A stretch of 64,000 nucleotides of DNA, taken from positions 15,785 to 79,784 of the forward strand of contig CAZSAK010000013.1 in assembly GCA_964605155.1 (NCBI GenBank), in the 5' to 3' direction. This DNA is from CAZSAK01 sp964605155. Its GTDB lineage: Bacteria; Pseudomonadota; Gammaproteobacteria; SZUA-140. A program made the translations under genes and the position numbers. Below, in pieces: positions 27,604-36,653 of this stretch (positions are counted from its first letter, which is position 1; each line of letters starts with the position of its first letter). The notes under the pieces are model-generated. The model was given only the letters and a program-made list of their open reading frames with translations. It did no database searches and had not been told where the DNA came from.

Positions 27604-28716
27604 TTATATATTGCGTTTAACCAGTGCGACACGCCTTTCGTAGGCCTCACGCACGATTCGGATATCCTCGAGAAACATCGGTAGTTCATCCAGCGTCAAG
27701 GCCTGAGGACCATCCACCAGTGCCTTGCCCGGTGCGGGATGAAAGTCCACCAGCACCATGTTCGCACCGGCAATGATTCCCTGGGCGGTGACATGCATGA
27801 TATCCAGAATACCATCGGGATCGCTGTCGCGGTTGCCAACGGAATGTGAGGGGTCAATGCATACCGGCATGCGGGTCAGCCTCTTGATGGCGGGTACATG
27901 GGCAAAATCGACAAAGTTACGATGCGGATCCCCCATATTGGTTTTCATCCCGCGAAGTCCGAATATAACCTTGCGGTTGCCCTCACTCGCCAGATATTCG
28001 GCTGCATTGAGTGATTCCTCCAGCGTGATACCAAAGCCGCGTTTGAGCAGGATGGGAAATTCCTGTTGCCGCCCGACATGTTTGAGCAGCTCGAAATTCT
28101 GGGTATTGCGGGTGCCGATCTGCAGCATGATGCCGGTCGGATTCCCGGTTTGTTCCAGCGCCTGCCTGATTTCCACGATATTGTCTTCATGCGTGATTTC
28201 CATGGCTATGACCTTGATGCCGTATTTTCCGGCCAGCTCGAATACATAGGGCAGACACTGCTTGCCATGGCCCTGGAACGAGTAGGGATTGGTGCGAGGT
28301 TTATAGGCACCCATGCGCGTACAGACCTGGCCGTTGTTCTGTAAGGCCTGCATCATTTTTTCGACGTGTTCCGGGGTGTCCACCGCGCACAATCCGGCAA
28401 AGACATTCAGGTTATCCTGGCCGAAATGTATGCCGTTGTATTCAAATGATGTAGACCTGTTGTCATCCTTGTGCCTTCCCAGGACGCGGTATTCCTCGGA
28501 AACCCGCACAACCCGTTCGACACAGGGGAGGTTCTGCATGTCCTCGATATCCAGTGACTTGGTATCCCCGACCAGATAGATCTCGGTCAGCGTCTGTTGT
28601 GTGCCGACCTCCTGGTGGACGCGTGCCTGGATGGCAGGCAGGTTGGTGAGATGTTCCATCAGCCGGCGGTATTCGGCACCGCGCTTGTCGATATCGGGTT
28701 CAAGGATCAAGATCAT
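27604..28716 (-). CDS. Divergent type I-beta DAHP-synthase-like protein
   Basis: 370 residues, related to 3-deoxy-7-phosphoheptulonate synthase of the I-beta (KDO8PS-like) group, with an N-terminal ferredoxin-like part (about 1-80) and a TIM barrel. Conserved are RMGAYKPRTNPYSFQG (134-149), IGTRNTQNFELL (200-211), PILLKRG (221-227) and IDPSHSVGNRD. Differences from the canonical paralogue in this window (49907-50923) are notable: GPCSVE becomes GLCAVD (C110), the CERG segment becomes FGLRG, and the metal-ligand Glu in VESH/VEVH is Asp324 in LVDFHP; H291 and D335 are kept. It lies next to aguB and aguA rather than aromatic genes. It may be a true DAHP synthase with altered metal or regulation, or use another aldose phosphate; fold certain, reaction not. 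Confidence 0.8.
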   Translation of the reverse strand: MILILEPDIDKRGAEYRRLMEHLTNLPAIQARVHQEVGTQQTLTEIYLVGDTKSLDIEDMQNLPCVERVVRVSEEYRVLGRHKDDNRSTSFEYNGIHFGQDNLNVFAGLCAVDTPEHVEKMMQALQNNGQVCTRMGAYKPRTNPYSFQGHGKQCLPYVFELAGKYGIKVIAMEITHEDNIVEIRQALEQTGNPTGIMLQIGTRNTQNFELLKHVGRQQEFPILLKRGFGITLEESLNAAEYLASEGNRKVIFGLRGMKTNMGDPHRNFVDFAHVPAIKRLTRMPVCIDPSHSVGNRDSDPDGILDIMHVTAQGIIAGANMVLVDFHPAPGKALVDGPQALTLDELPMFLEDIRIVREAYERRVALVKRNI

Positions 28717-28794
28717 GTGTTATTTCCGTTTGCTGAAATGTGCATAAATTTAATCAAGGGAGACGTATTGTAATGTCATTTTCCATCCCTGCCA

Positions 28795-29688
28795 TCAATC
28801 TTTCATCCTCAGGGTAAGGTCCTGGTAGCTGTCAATGCGCCGGTCACGCAAATAGGGCCATAATCGACGGACATCTTCATTCAGTCCAAGGTCGATCTCG
28901 ACGACCAGGTTTGCAGGCTGGTCCGTATCTGCCATCGCCAGTATCTCACCCTGCGGACCGCAGACGAAACTTGAACCCCAGAAATCGATACCCGTGGTGT
29001 GATGCAGGGTATCGTCTTCATGACCCGTGCGGTTACATGCCGCTACGGGCAAACCGTTGGCGATTGCATGTGAACGTTGAATAGTGATCCAGGCATCCCG
29101 CTGGCGCTGTTTCACTTCGTCTGCATCCGTTGAATCCCAGCCGATAGCCGAAGGATAAAGCAGAATATCCGCACCCGCCAGGGTCATGAGCCTGGCGGCT
29201 TCGGGATACCACTGATCCCAGCAGACCAGTACACCAAGCCTTCCCGCCGAGGTATCGATCGGCGTGAATCCGGTATCGCCCGGGGTGAAATAGAATTTTT
29301 CATAATATCCAGGATCGTCGGGGATGTGCATCTTGCGGTATATGCCGGCAATTGTCCCGTCGGCTTCGATCACCACGGCAGTATTGTGGTAGACACCCGC
29401 CCGTCGCCGTTCGAACAGGGATGCGACGATGACTACGTTCAAGTGCGATGCAAGCTCACCGAGCTTTTCAGTCGTAGGTCCCGGGATCGATTCGGCCAGG
29501 TCGAAACAAGTGACGTCTTCATTCTGACAGAAATAGAGACTATTGTGCAGTTCCTGTAACAGCACAAGCCTTGCACCCTGTGCGCATGCCCGGTTGATGC
29601 CCTCCATGGTCCGCCGGAGGTTGGTGTCGCGGTCATCCGTGCAGGCATGCTGGATCACTCCGAGTTTGAGTCGCTGCGATGTCGGCAT
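28795..29688 (-). CDS. aguB: N-carbamoylputrescine amidase (nitrilase superfamily)
   Basis: Hydrolyses N-carbamoylputrescine to putrescine, CO2 and ammonia. 297 residues. The Glu-Lys-Cys triad of the carbon-nitrogen hydrolase fold is visible: E46 in LLQELHNSLYF, K119 in YRKMHIPDDPG and C156 in VLVCWDQWYPEAAR. The WDQWYPEA and HIPDDPGYYEKFYF segments are characteristic of the AguB subgroup. It lies 72 bases downstream of aguA, its pathway partner, probably in one transcript. Confidence 0.94.
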   Translation of the reverse strand: MPTSQRLKLGVIQHACTDDRDTNLRRTMEGINRACAQGARLVLLQELHNSLYFCQNEDVTCFDLAESIPGPTTEKLGELASHLNVVIVASLFERRRAGVYHNTAVVIEADGTIAGIYRKMHIPDDPGYYEKFYFTPGDTGFTPIDTSAGRLGVLVCWDQWYPEAARLMTLAGADILLYPSAIGWDSTDADEVKQRQRDAWITIQRSHAIANGLPVAACNRTGHEDDTLHHTTGIDFWGSSFVCGPQGEILAMADTDQPANLVVEIDLGLNEDVRRLWPYLRDRRIDSYQDLTLRMKD

Positions 29689-29760
29689 CTGCTAGCAGGG
29701 ATTATATGGTTGACGACAGTTCATGACAGGATTGTAAATGAAAATACCGCAAGCATGTAA

Positions 29761-30828
29761 CTATCGTGTGTCTTGCCGGGTTGCAGAGATTCCAGTGAAT
29801 AGTTGCATGGTTATGCAATGCAGGCTGCCGTGCTGGGTGATCAATGGCAAACAATTGATGCCGATGATATCCCTGCCGGGGAAGCACGCCCCCAGTCTTT
29901 CCAGCGCAATGGCGTCATTGTCATCTTCATAGACGGGTACCAGCACCGCCCCATTGATGATCAGAAAATTGGCATAGCTTGCGGGGAGCTGCGTACCGTC
30001 GGCATCATATTTCGGCGCCGGTACGGGAAGCGGGACGAGATGATAGGGTTTGCCCTCCGCTGTCCTGAACGAATCCAGTTCGGCCTCCATCTGTCTGAGT
30101 TCGTCATAATGCCCCTGTTTCCTGTCATCACAGCTGGTATAGGCAATGGTTTCCCGGTCACAGAATCTGGCGAGGACATCCACATGGCTGTCGGTATCAT
30201 CGCCCAGCAGCATGCCATGATCAAGCCACAGGAGACGCTCAATCCCGAAAATTTCCATCAGAGATGATTCGATCCGCTCACGGCCGAGGTGAGGATTACG
30301 TGTAGGTGTCAACAGGCATCTGGAGGTGGTCAGCATGGAGGCGTCCCCGTCAAAGTCAATACTGCCGCCTTCAAGTACCAGATCGATGGTTTGCAGAGGG
30401 ACTGATCCAAACCCGCCCAAGGCATGCAGGCGATCCGTTACCTGGTTATCAAGATCATTAGCGAACTTGCCGCCCCAGCCGTTGAACGTGAAATTCAGCA
30501 ATGTGCATTTACCGTTCTTCAGGACCGTCAACGGGCCATAATCACGTGTCCAGGTATCGTTGGTGGGTATGGAGTAAATATGGATGCGTCGCATCTTCAC
30601 GGCGCTGTGTTCAAGCAATTGTCTGATGTGATCACAATGGTCCTGATCCCGGGCGCAGATCACCACATCCTCATAGTGAGTGATGTGACGGCACAACTCT
30701 ATATATACCCGTTCAGCCTCCGGGAGTATCGACGCCCAGTCACTATGACGATGCGGCCATGTCATTAATATCCCGTATTGCGGTGACCACTCAGCAGGGG
30801 TATGGCGTGCCGGATGCTTTTGGCTCAC
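29761..30828 (-). CDS. aguA: Agmatine deiminase
   Basis: Converts agmatine to N-carbamoylputrescine; guanidino-group-modifying enzyme fold. 355 residues. Key parts are AEWSPQYGILMTWPH at the start, NDTWTRDYGP (substrate Asp), LEGGSIDFDG, the catalytic His/Asp region LGDDTDSHVD and the nucleophile Cys in HGSLHCITMQ (about C338). The start codon is GTG at 30828. With aguB it gives a complete agmatine-to-putrescine route; no arginine decarboxylase is in the window. Confidence 0.95.
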   Translation of the reverse strand: MSQKHPARHTPAEWSPQYGILMTWPHRHSDWASILPEAERVYIELCRHITHYEDVVICARDQDHCDHIRQLLEHSAVKMRRIHIYSIPTNDTWTRDYGPLTVLKNGKCTLLNFTFNGWGGKFANDLDNQVTDRLHALGGFGSVPLQTIDLVLEGGSIDFDGDASMLTTSRCLLTPTRNPHLGRERIESSLMEIFGIERLLWLDHGMLLGDDTDSHVDVLARFCDRETIAYTSCDDRKQGHYDELRQMEAELDSFRTAEGKPYHLVPLPVPAPKYDADGTQLPASYANFLIINGAVLVPVYEDDNDAIALERLGACFPGRDIIGINCLPLITQHGSLHCITMQLFTGISATRQDTR

Positions 30829-30849
30829 AGATGCTCAAGCACCGTGTAA

Positions 30850-31131
30850 TTACTCATGGGCCACGGTGTGGATGACATACTGACGTTCGAAATAGACCGT
30901 ATAGCGGTCATAGATCCAGCGGCTGATGGGAGGGTCGCCGATAGCGGGCAGTTTTTGATTTGGATGACCGAACTGTTCTTCGACCTGCTGCATGGTCATG
31001 CCTTTCACAGGGATGGAGAAGGATTTGTCGGAAATATCGCCTGTCCGGGGCATGTTCAAGATCTCCGCATGGCCGGTCACGCCCGCAATCAAACATGCAA
31101 TGATGACAAGGGTCTTGAGTGGTCTGTACAT
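30850..31131 (-). CDS. Small exported protein, BamE/SmpA-like domain (uncharacterised)
   Basis: 93 residues. A signal peptide is clear (MYRPLKTLVIIACLIAG, cleavage near TGHA). The mature part contains SIPVKGMTMQQVEEQFG and the end WIYDRYTVYFERQYVIHTVAH. The GMTMxxVxxxFGxP pattern and the short beta-rich end recall the BamE/SmpA family, but no lipobox Cys is seen, so it is probably soluble in the periplasm. It is upstream of aguA by 21 bases and may share its transcript. Function not known; the fold assignment is inference. Confidence 0.75.
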   Translation of the reverse strand: MYRPLKTLVIIACLIAGVTGHAEILNMPRTGDISDKSFSIPVKGMTMQQVEEQFGHPNQKLPAIGDPPISRWIYDRYTVYFERQYVIHTVAHE

Positions 31132-31196
31132 CGATTACTCCCGTCTCGTCAGCAGCAACAAATATTACCTTGCTATCGTAGCGATTAACTGCGGTT

Positions 31197-31230
31197 AAAA
31201 AAAGTCTTTTCCGGGCTTATAAATCCGGAA
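31197..31230 (-). terminator. Rho-independent terminator of the diguanylate cyclase gene
   Basis: Read leftward: TTCCGG (31230-31225), a 10-base loop, CCGGAA (31214-31209), then AAGAC and seven T (31203-31197). It lies just after the stop of the leftward GGDEF gene (31236) and before the small exported protein, so it separates the two. Confidence 0.65.
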
Positions 31231-31235
31231 CGGGA

Positions 31236-32171
31236 TCAAGAACCTTGTTCCGAAAATCTGACGCAATTACGACCATCGGATTTGGCGCGATAGAGAGCCA
31301 TATCCGCCTTCTGGAAAAGGGTTTCACTGTTATCACGCATGGCGTAACAGGCGACGCCGAGACTGGCCGTTAAGGGGAGGGTGAATTCACCGTAATTGCA
31401 TTCGAGTGATTCTATGGTATGACGGATACGTTCGGCCAGCATCAGTGCGCCTTTTTTACCGGTGTTGCTCAGCAAGACCAGGAATTCCTCTCCGCCAAAG
31501 CGAAACAGCATATCCGAGCTTCTGATACAATCGCTGACAGCTGAGGCTACCGCCTTGATAGCACAATCCCCCGCGGCATGGCCAAAGCCGTCGTTGATCT
31601 TTTTCAGAAAATCGATATCCAGTGCAATGAGTGATAACGAAGATCCATGCCGGCGTGACAGCTCGATTTCGCGGATCATGGAAGTATTCATTGCATTACG
31701 GTTATTGACGCCGGTCAGGGGATCCTTGAGTGCGGCGATCAGTGCATTTTTATACATGATGGCATTACGCAACGGATAGACGAGACTGCATAACAGGTAT
31801 TCGAGCATGACCGTCTCATTAGAAGTGAATTTCTTGTTGCGCGTAATCGTCAGTTGTCCGAGCGTTTGTTCGGCGGTAACCAGTTGATAGGTACAGGAAT
31901 GTCGTGCTGCGCCGCCAAACCTGATATTGATGTTTTGCGCCTCATTTCTGAAGGCGATGCTTTTGTGTGGTACCAGGGAGTTGATCTCGGTCGAAAATGT
32001 ATTGATCAGATGATTGAGATCAAGCGTCATCTGCAGGGTACTGACAAGTTGCAGAGCCTTGTTAAGGCCGTCCTTGCCTGCTTCCGCCGCGATGAAATCG
32101 GACATCGAGGCAAGGTCGCCTTGTCTTAAAATCTGGTCACTGCCAAGATGTTGTCCATGTGTCTGTAACAT
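31236..32171 (-). CDS. Diguanylate cyclase (GGDEF domain) with N-terminal sensory region
   Basis: Makes cyclic di-GMP from two GTP. From the ATG at 32171, which has AGGA 5 bases upstream, it has 311 residues; an ATG at 32270 would add 33 residues but has no good ribosome-binding site. Residues about 30-135 are a non-catalytic input region without membrane segments, possibly GAF-like. The GGDEF domain (about 145-305) starts DPLTGVNNRNAM and has ALDIDFLKKINDGFGH and the active motif GGEEF (226-230). RSSD (217-220), exactly five residues before GGEEF, is an intact inhibitory I-site for product feedback. The cell location is probably cytoplasmic. The next gene, divergent, is a MshEN-type ATPase. 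Confidence 0.9.
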   Translation of the reverse strand: MLQTHGQHLGSDQILRQGDLASMSDFIAAEAGKDGLNKALQLVSTLQMTLDLNHLINTFSTEINSLVPHKSIAFRNEAQNINIRFGGAARHSCTYQLVTAEQTLGQLTITRNKKFTSNETVMLEYLLCSLVYPLRNAIMYKNALIAALKDPLTGVNNRNAMNTSMIREIELSRRHGSSLSLIALDIDFLKKINDGFGHAAGDCAIKAVASAVSDCIRSSDMLFRFGGEEFLVLLSNTGKKGALMLAERIRHTIESLECNYGEFTLPLTASLGVACYAMRDNSETLFQKADMALYRAKSDGRNCVRFSEQGS

Positions 32172-32648
32172 AACAGTCCTGTTTTGCAATGTATCTGGGC
32201 AAATAATTGCATCATTTATGCCAAAAGATACCGCTTTGCCATTTAACTGTCTGATATGACAGCCGATCATTGCGCTACGAAACCCCGATGGCTATTCGTG
32301 AAAGTCTATATGCTATTGATTATAAATATATAATAAGGGAAGTGTGGAGATGGCAGTCAACCACGACCGCATTCAGGATGTGTGGATGGATTTCAGAAGT
32401 CTGTTCCCGGTTCCAGTGGCGGTGAAATGCAGACGATTGCCGGGCAATAGGGTATCTAGCTTCAACCGGTTGGATAGTTATCTACATCGTCAATTGATTG
32501 GCGTGGCGATGGGGTATTTCATTTAAGAATAGATCAATATACACTTCCGGTGTTTCCTCCCCCGCTGTATTTCCTCCCTTAGCAAGTTTCTCATTCGTCG
32601 CAAATCTATTAACCGGATTGCCTGGCGATCCATGACAGGTGACTTTTT
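32172..32648. other. Divergent intergenic region between GGDEF and PilB-like genes
   Basis: 477 bases holding promoters for both flanking genes. It is AT-rich around 32310-32335, with a perfect TATAAT at 32329-32334 on the plus strand but no good -35. A 60-codon frame from GTG 32344 (or ATG 32350, with AAGGGA upstream) to 32526 is open but has no recognisable features and is not called. The stretch 32172-32270 could also be the 5' end of the GGDEF gene if its upper start is used. Confidence 0.4.
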
Positions 32649-34442
32649 ATGACCTTATCTTCTAGCGGAGAAGTGCATGACCATTCGCGCCAACAGATGC
32701 GTGAGATAAAACAATACGTCATCAAGAATGATGTCGACCTGATCAAGACTCTTTACAAAAAAAAGGATTTGCCCGATGTGTACCTGGGTGAGATCCTGCT
32801 AAGGGCCAATGTCATCAATCGGCAGCAGCTTGATGATGCCTTGCAGAGACAACGGCGACGGCAAGGCAAACATCTCGGCCGTATCCTGATCGATCTGGGG
32901 ATCGTGACCATGGAGCAGGTCAATTTTGCACTCGCCAGAAAGTTCGGGATCCCTTATGTCAAGCTGGAGGATTACCGGATCAGTCCGCATATCCTTGACA
33001 GGATACCTGTCGAACTCGAACTGCAGTACAACATCATGCCGTTGGGGGAGATCGACGATATCCTGATCGTCGCCATGGAAAATCCACTGGATATGAGTAT
33101 TATCAGCGCGTTGCGTTTCAACACCAATCTGAAGATTGAACCGGTGATGGCATCTGCACGCGATATCACCCTGATTCTGAGCAAGCATTACAGCAAGTTT
33201 GATGAGGACCGGGCACTGGAGGATTCCGGTTTCGAAGCTGTGAACAATCGCGTCGATCACCAGGATGCGGCCGGCATGATGGAGGTTGAGGCAAAGAAAA
33301 AACCGATCGTACGTCTGGTAAATTCCATCATCCTGCAAGGTATTATGCGCGGCGCATCGGATATCAATATTCGCCCCGAGGCGGACCGGATCAGTGTCTA
33401 TTACCGTGTAGACGGCAAACTGCAGTTTTCCCGTAACCTGCACAGGTCCCTGCTGGCATCGCTGGTGAGTCGTATCAAGATCATCGGTCAGATGGATATT
33501 TCGGAACGCCGTTTGCCGCAGGATGGACATGCCCGGCTGGAGCGTGGTAGCAAGACAATCGATCTGCGCATGTCAGTGATCCCGACGGTCAATGGTGAAA
33601 GTGTCGCCATTCGCATCCTGGACAAGGATGTCGGTTTGAAATCGTTCACTGAACTGGGCCTGAGACAAAGAGAACAGCATCGGGTCAGGCATATGTTATC
33701 CAGATCTCACGGGCTGTTGCTCGTAACAGGGCCGACTGGTTCAGGTAAGACCACCACCCTGTATGCCTTACTCGATGAGATCAAGAAGGATAATCCTCAT
33801 ATACTCACCGTCGAGGATCCGGTTGAATACGACATGGCGGGTGTCGAGCAGGTGCAGTTGTTACCTTCGAAGGGATTTACCTTTGCCGGCACCTTGAGAC
33901 ATTTTTTACGGCATGACCCCGATGTCATCATGGTGGGTGAGATCCGTGATCACGAGACGGCGGCGATTGCCAACAAGGCGGCAATGACTGGACACCTCGT
34001 GTTGAGTACTCTGCATACCAACGATGCATCGTCAACCATTACCCGGTTACTGGACATGGGAATAGAGCCCTATCTGCTGGGTGCGACACTTCTGGGTGTG
34101 ATTGCGCAACGTTTGATTCGCCTGAATTGCCCGCATTGCCTGCAACAGGATCATATCGAGGACCGGATTCGCAGGCGTTTCCAGCTTGCGGAATCGGATG
34201 TCCTTTACCGCGGCAGGGGTTGCCCGTCCTGTAACAAGACCGGTTATCGCGGACGTACCATGATCAGCGAGGTTTTGGCAATAAGCCCTGAAATACGTGA
34301 ACTCATCAATGCCGGCTCATCGGCGCGCAAGATTGCCCACATGGCACTGCAACAGGGAATGACGCGCCTGATCGACAACGCGCTGCATCATGCAAGGCAG
34401 GGCAGGACCTCGCTGAATGAGGTGATGTCGGTCAGGTTGTAA
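32649..34442 (+). CDS. PilB/GspE-family secretion ATPase with N-terminal MshEN-like domain (orphan)
   Basis: 597 residues. The N-terminal part carries two 24-residue MshEN-type repeats, YLGEILL...DDALQRQ (45-68) and HLGRILI...FALARK (75-98), the kind that binds c-di-GMP in MshE; Arg is replaced by Tyr and His at the first position, so binding is not assured. The motor half has Walker A GPTGSGKT (361-368), Asp box TVEDPVEY (387-394), Walker B DPDVIMVGEIRD (423-434) and His box STLHTND (453-459). Zinc pairs are C494/C497 and C525/C528. It would power a type IV pilus or type II secretion system. No pilC, pilD, pilin or secretin gene is nearby, so its partners are elsewhere. Its stop is five bases from the convergent hpnE stop. 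Confidence 0.93.
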   Translation: MTLSSSGEVHDHSRQQMREIKQYVIKNDVDLIKTLYKKKDLPDVYLGEILLRANVINRQQLDDALQRQRRRQGKHLGRILIDLGIVTMEQVNFALARKFGIPYVKLEDYRISPHILDRIPVELELQYNIMPLGEIDDILIVAMENPLDMSIISALRFNTNLKIEPVMASARDITLILSKHYSKFDEDRALEDSGFEAVNNRVDHQDAAGMMEVEAKKKPIVRLVNSIILQGIMRGASDINIRPEADRISVYYRVDGKLQFSRNLHRSLLASLVSRIKIIGQMDISERRLPQDGHARLERGSKTIDLRMSVIPTVNGESVAIRILDKDVGLKSFTELGLRQREQHRVRHMLSRSHGLLLVTGPTGSGKTTTLYALLDEIKKDNPHILTVEDPVEYDMAGVEQVQLLPSKGFTFAGTLRHFLRHDPDVIMVGEIRDHETAAIANKAAMTGHLVLSTLHTNDASSTITRLLDMGIEPYLLGATLLGVIAQRLIRLNCPHCLQQDHIEDRIRRRFQLAESDVLYRGRGCPSCNKTGYRGRTMISEVLAISPEIRELINAGSSARKIAHMALQQGMTRLIDNALHHARQGRTSLNEVMSVRL

Positions 34443-34447
34443 TGACA

Positions 34448-35776
34448 TCAAGCTCGGAGGTGCAATGCATCACTTGCATCGATGATATGTCGGGCAGCAC
34501 GGATCCCGCTGCGTACCGCGCCCTCCAGGGTCGCGGGGTAGTCCGTTGCGGTAAAATCTCCCGCAAGCAGACATCCTCTGACGGGTGTAACTGTGGACGG
34601 ACGGATCAAATTGATACCTGTGCGGCATAAAAAGGTGGCCCTTCTCTCCCTGACGACATACGTCTCTGTCGGTGCGGGCCAGTCGGGAAACAGCGTGGAT
34701 ATTTCAGCGACGATCAATGCGCAGAGTGCAGCGTTATCCATCTGCATATGAGGACCGATACTGCTGATAACCACTGCCATGAGACCGGCCTGACCGCAAT
34801 AGCCGCGATCGAACATCCATTGTCCCGTTGTGCTGATCAAACCGATCATCGGTAGCGTCAGCCGTATCGTGGCTGGATAGCGTAGGTAGACCGTACAGAT
34901 GGGCGCATGGTCGAATCGTGCAAGTTTTGCAACGATATCTCCCATCAGAGGATGCGGTTGCAGCAGTTCCTCGCAAGCTGAGGGGGGGACAGCCAGGATG
35001 ACATGCGCAGCATGCAGTTGCGCACCGTTTGTCAGTTCGACACCTGTAATGCCCGCGTTTTCTATCTGCAGATGCCTGACACGGTGCCGGAGTAATACTG
35101 TTCCCCCATGACCGGTGACATAGCGTTGTGCCGGAGCAGGAAGGATATTGCCGAGATTCGTACGTGCAAAGAGCAGATCCGAGTGGCTGCGTTTGCCGCA
35201 GAAGGCATCGTGCAGGGTGCTGATGAAAACCTCGGCTGAGGCCAGGTTGACTGGGGTGTTGAGCACCGCCAGGCACAAGGGTTGCCAGAGGGTCTCGATG
35301 ATGTGTTTACCTTGCCCTGATCGCTGCAGCATGTCGAGGACCGTCGGATCAGGATCGAATAGATGATCGGAAGCAAGCAGCGATCGACACATACTCAGTG
35401 CATGCCATCTGTCACGCTTATTGATACCCTGCACCGTCGCCAGTCCGGCCAGCAGATGCAGCGGGGCGGGTAGACGGGGTAATGCCAGTCGGGTGACAGG
35501 ATGTCCGGCTTGATGCATCTCGAGCGTCAGTGGCCGGCGTTCGAATACGCTGTCTTCGCGTACACCCATCACCTGCAACAGGCGCAGGGTTTCGTGATAT
35601 GCACCCAGCATCAAATGCTGCCCGTTATCGATATCGGTGTCCCTGTAATGGATCGTGCGGGCACGACCGCCGAGTTGTCCGGCTGCATCCAGCAACGTAA
35701 CGGGAATGTGATGGTGGGACAGTTCGATCGCGGCTGCCAGGCCGGCCCAGCCACCACCTACGATAATGGTCGACAC
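34448..35776 (-). CDS. hpnE: Hydroxysqualene dehydroxylase HpnE
   Basis: FAD amine-oxidase-family enzyme that reduces hydroxysqualene to squalene. The GTG at 35776 is chosen: it starts just before the dinucleotide-binding motif STIIVGGGWAGLAAAIEL and lies seven bases after the hpnD stop, while a start at 35848 would overlap hpnD by 65 bases. 442 residues. It also shows GGRARTIHYRD, DNGQHLMLGAYHE and the C-terminal FAD motif CLLAGDFTATDYPATLEGAVRSG. Third gene of hpnC-hpnD-hpnE. Confidence 0.93.
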   Translation of the reverse strand: MSTIIVGGGWAGLAAAIELSHHHIPVTLLDAAGQLGGRARTIHYRDTDIDNGQHLMLGAYHETLRLLQVMGVREDSVFERRPLTLEMHQAGHPVTRLALPRLPAPLHLLAGLATVQGINKRDRWHALSMCRSLLASDHLFDPDPTVLDMLQRSGQGKHIIETLWQPLCLAVLNTPVNLASAEVFISTLHDAFCGKRSHSDLLFARTNLGNILPAPAQRYVTGHGGTVLLRHRVRHLQIENAGITGVELTNGAQLHAAHVILAVPPSACEELLQPHPLMGDIVAKLARFDHAPICTVYLRYPATIRLTLPMIGLISTTGQWMFDRGYCGQAGLMAVVISSIGPHMQMDNAALCALIVAEISTLFPDWPAPTETYVVRERRATFLCRTGINLIRPSTVTPVRGCLLAGDFTATDYPATLEGAVRSGIRAARHIIDASDALHLRA

Positions 35777-35783
35777 GCGATCA

Positions 35784-36653
35784 CTACCTGTGTGCCAGTT
35801 GATAACGTTTATAACGGGCCTTTTCCTGACGTACGGTCTTCCAGGCAAGCCACAACTTGCGTAGAGGCGTCAGCGCATAACGTTTTTCAAGTACCTTGTA
35901 ATCATCGACGATGATGTGATTGAGAGTTGCCCGGTAGATAGCTGCCATCACGAGCCCGCTGCGTTGCATATATCGGTCGACATCCGGTAACAGATCAAAG
36001 GCCTGCTGATAATAATAGGCGATGCGTCTGGCCTGATGCTCGAACAGGCGGCGCATTGTATCGGTTGTGTGATTTGCATTCAGATCGTTGACCGCCACGC
36101 CGTATTGCTCCAGTTCATCCAGTGGAATGTAAACACGACCACGCTGGCTATCCTCACGCACATCCCTGAGGATATTGGTAAGCTGAAAGGCTGTTCCCAG
36201 GTGGTGTGCGTACTTGAGGGTGCGACGATCCTGATAGCCGAATATCTCGGCCGACATGATCCCCACCATGCTGGCGACACGATGGCAGTACAGGGTGAGC
36301 TCCTTGAAACTCGGGTAGGATTGATAATCCAGGTCCATTTCCATGCCGTCGATGATCTCGATAAAATGTTCGCGGGGAAGGTTGTAGGTCTGTACCGGTG
36401 TGGACAGCGCCTTGCCGACCGGATGTTGCGGTGTGCCGCTGAATACACGCGCGATTTCCTCATGCCACCATTTGAGTTTCACCCGTGCGACCTCGGTTTC
36501 GCTGGCTTCATCGACGATATCGTCCACCTCCCTGCAAAAGGCGTATAGCGCGGTGATGGCCTGGCGTTTCTCTGGTGGGAGGAACAGGAAACTGTAGTAA
36601 AAACTTGAACCGCTCCTTGCCGCCTTGTCCTCGCAATATTGCTCCGGGGTCAT
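35784..36653 (-). CDS. hpnD: Presqualene diphosphate synthase HpnD
   Basis: Joins two farnesyl-PP into presqualene-PP. Starting at ATG 36653 it overlaps the hpnC stop by ATGA and begins MTPEQYCEDKAARSGSSFYYS, as in the family; a longer frame from 36725 is rejected. 289 residues. Both Asp-rich motifs are present: CREVDDIVDEAS near 46-57 and NILRDVREDSQRGRVYIP. Belongs to the squalene/phytoene synthase family; paralogue of hpnC next door. Confidence 0.94.
   Translation of the reverse strand: MTPEQYCEDKAARSGSSFYYSFLFLPPEKRQAITALYAFCREVDDIVDEASETEVARVKLKWWHEEIARVFSGTPQHPVGKALSTPVQTYNLPREHFIEIIDGMEMDLDYQSYPSFKELTLYCHRVASMVGIMSAEIFGYQDRRTLKYAHHLGTAFQLTNILRDVREDSQRGRVYIPLDELEQYGVAVNDLNANHTTDTMRRLFEHQARRIAYYYQQAFDLLPDVDRYMQRSGLVMAAIYRATLNHIIVDDYKVLEKRYALTPLRKLWLAWKTVRQEKARYKRYQLAHR

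Noticed and set aside
32344..32526. 60-codon frame in the GGDEF/PilB-like intergenic region
   Set aside because: Has a possible ribosome-binding site, but the translation shows no signal peptide, membrane helix or known motif; noted in the intergenic entry only.
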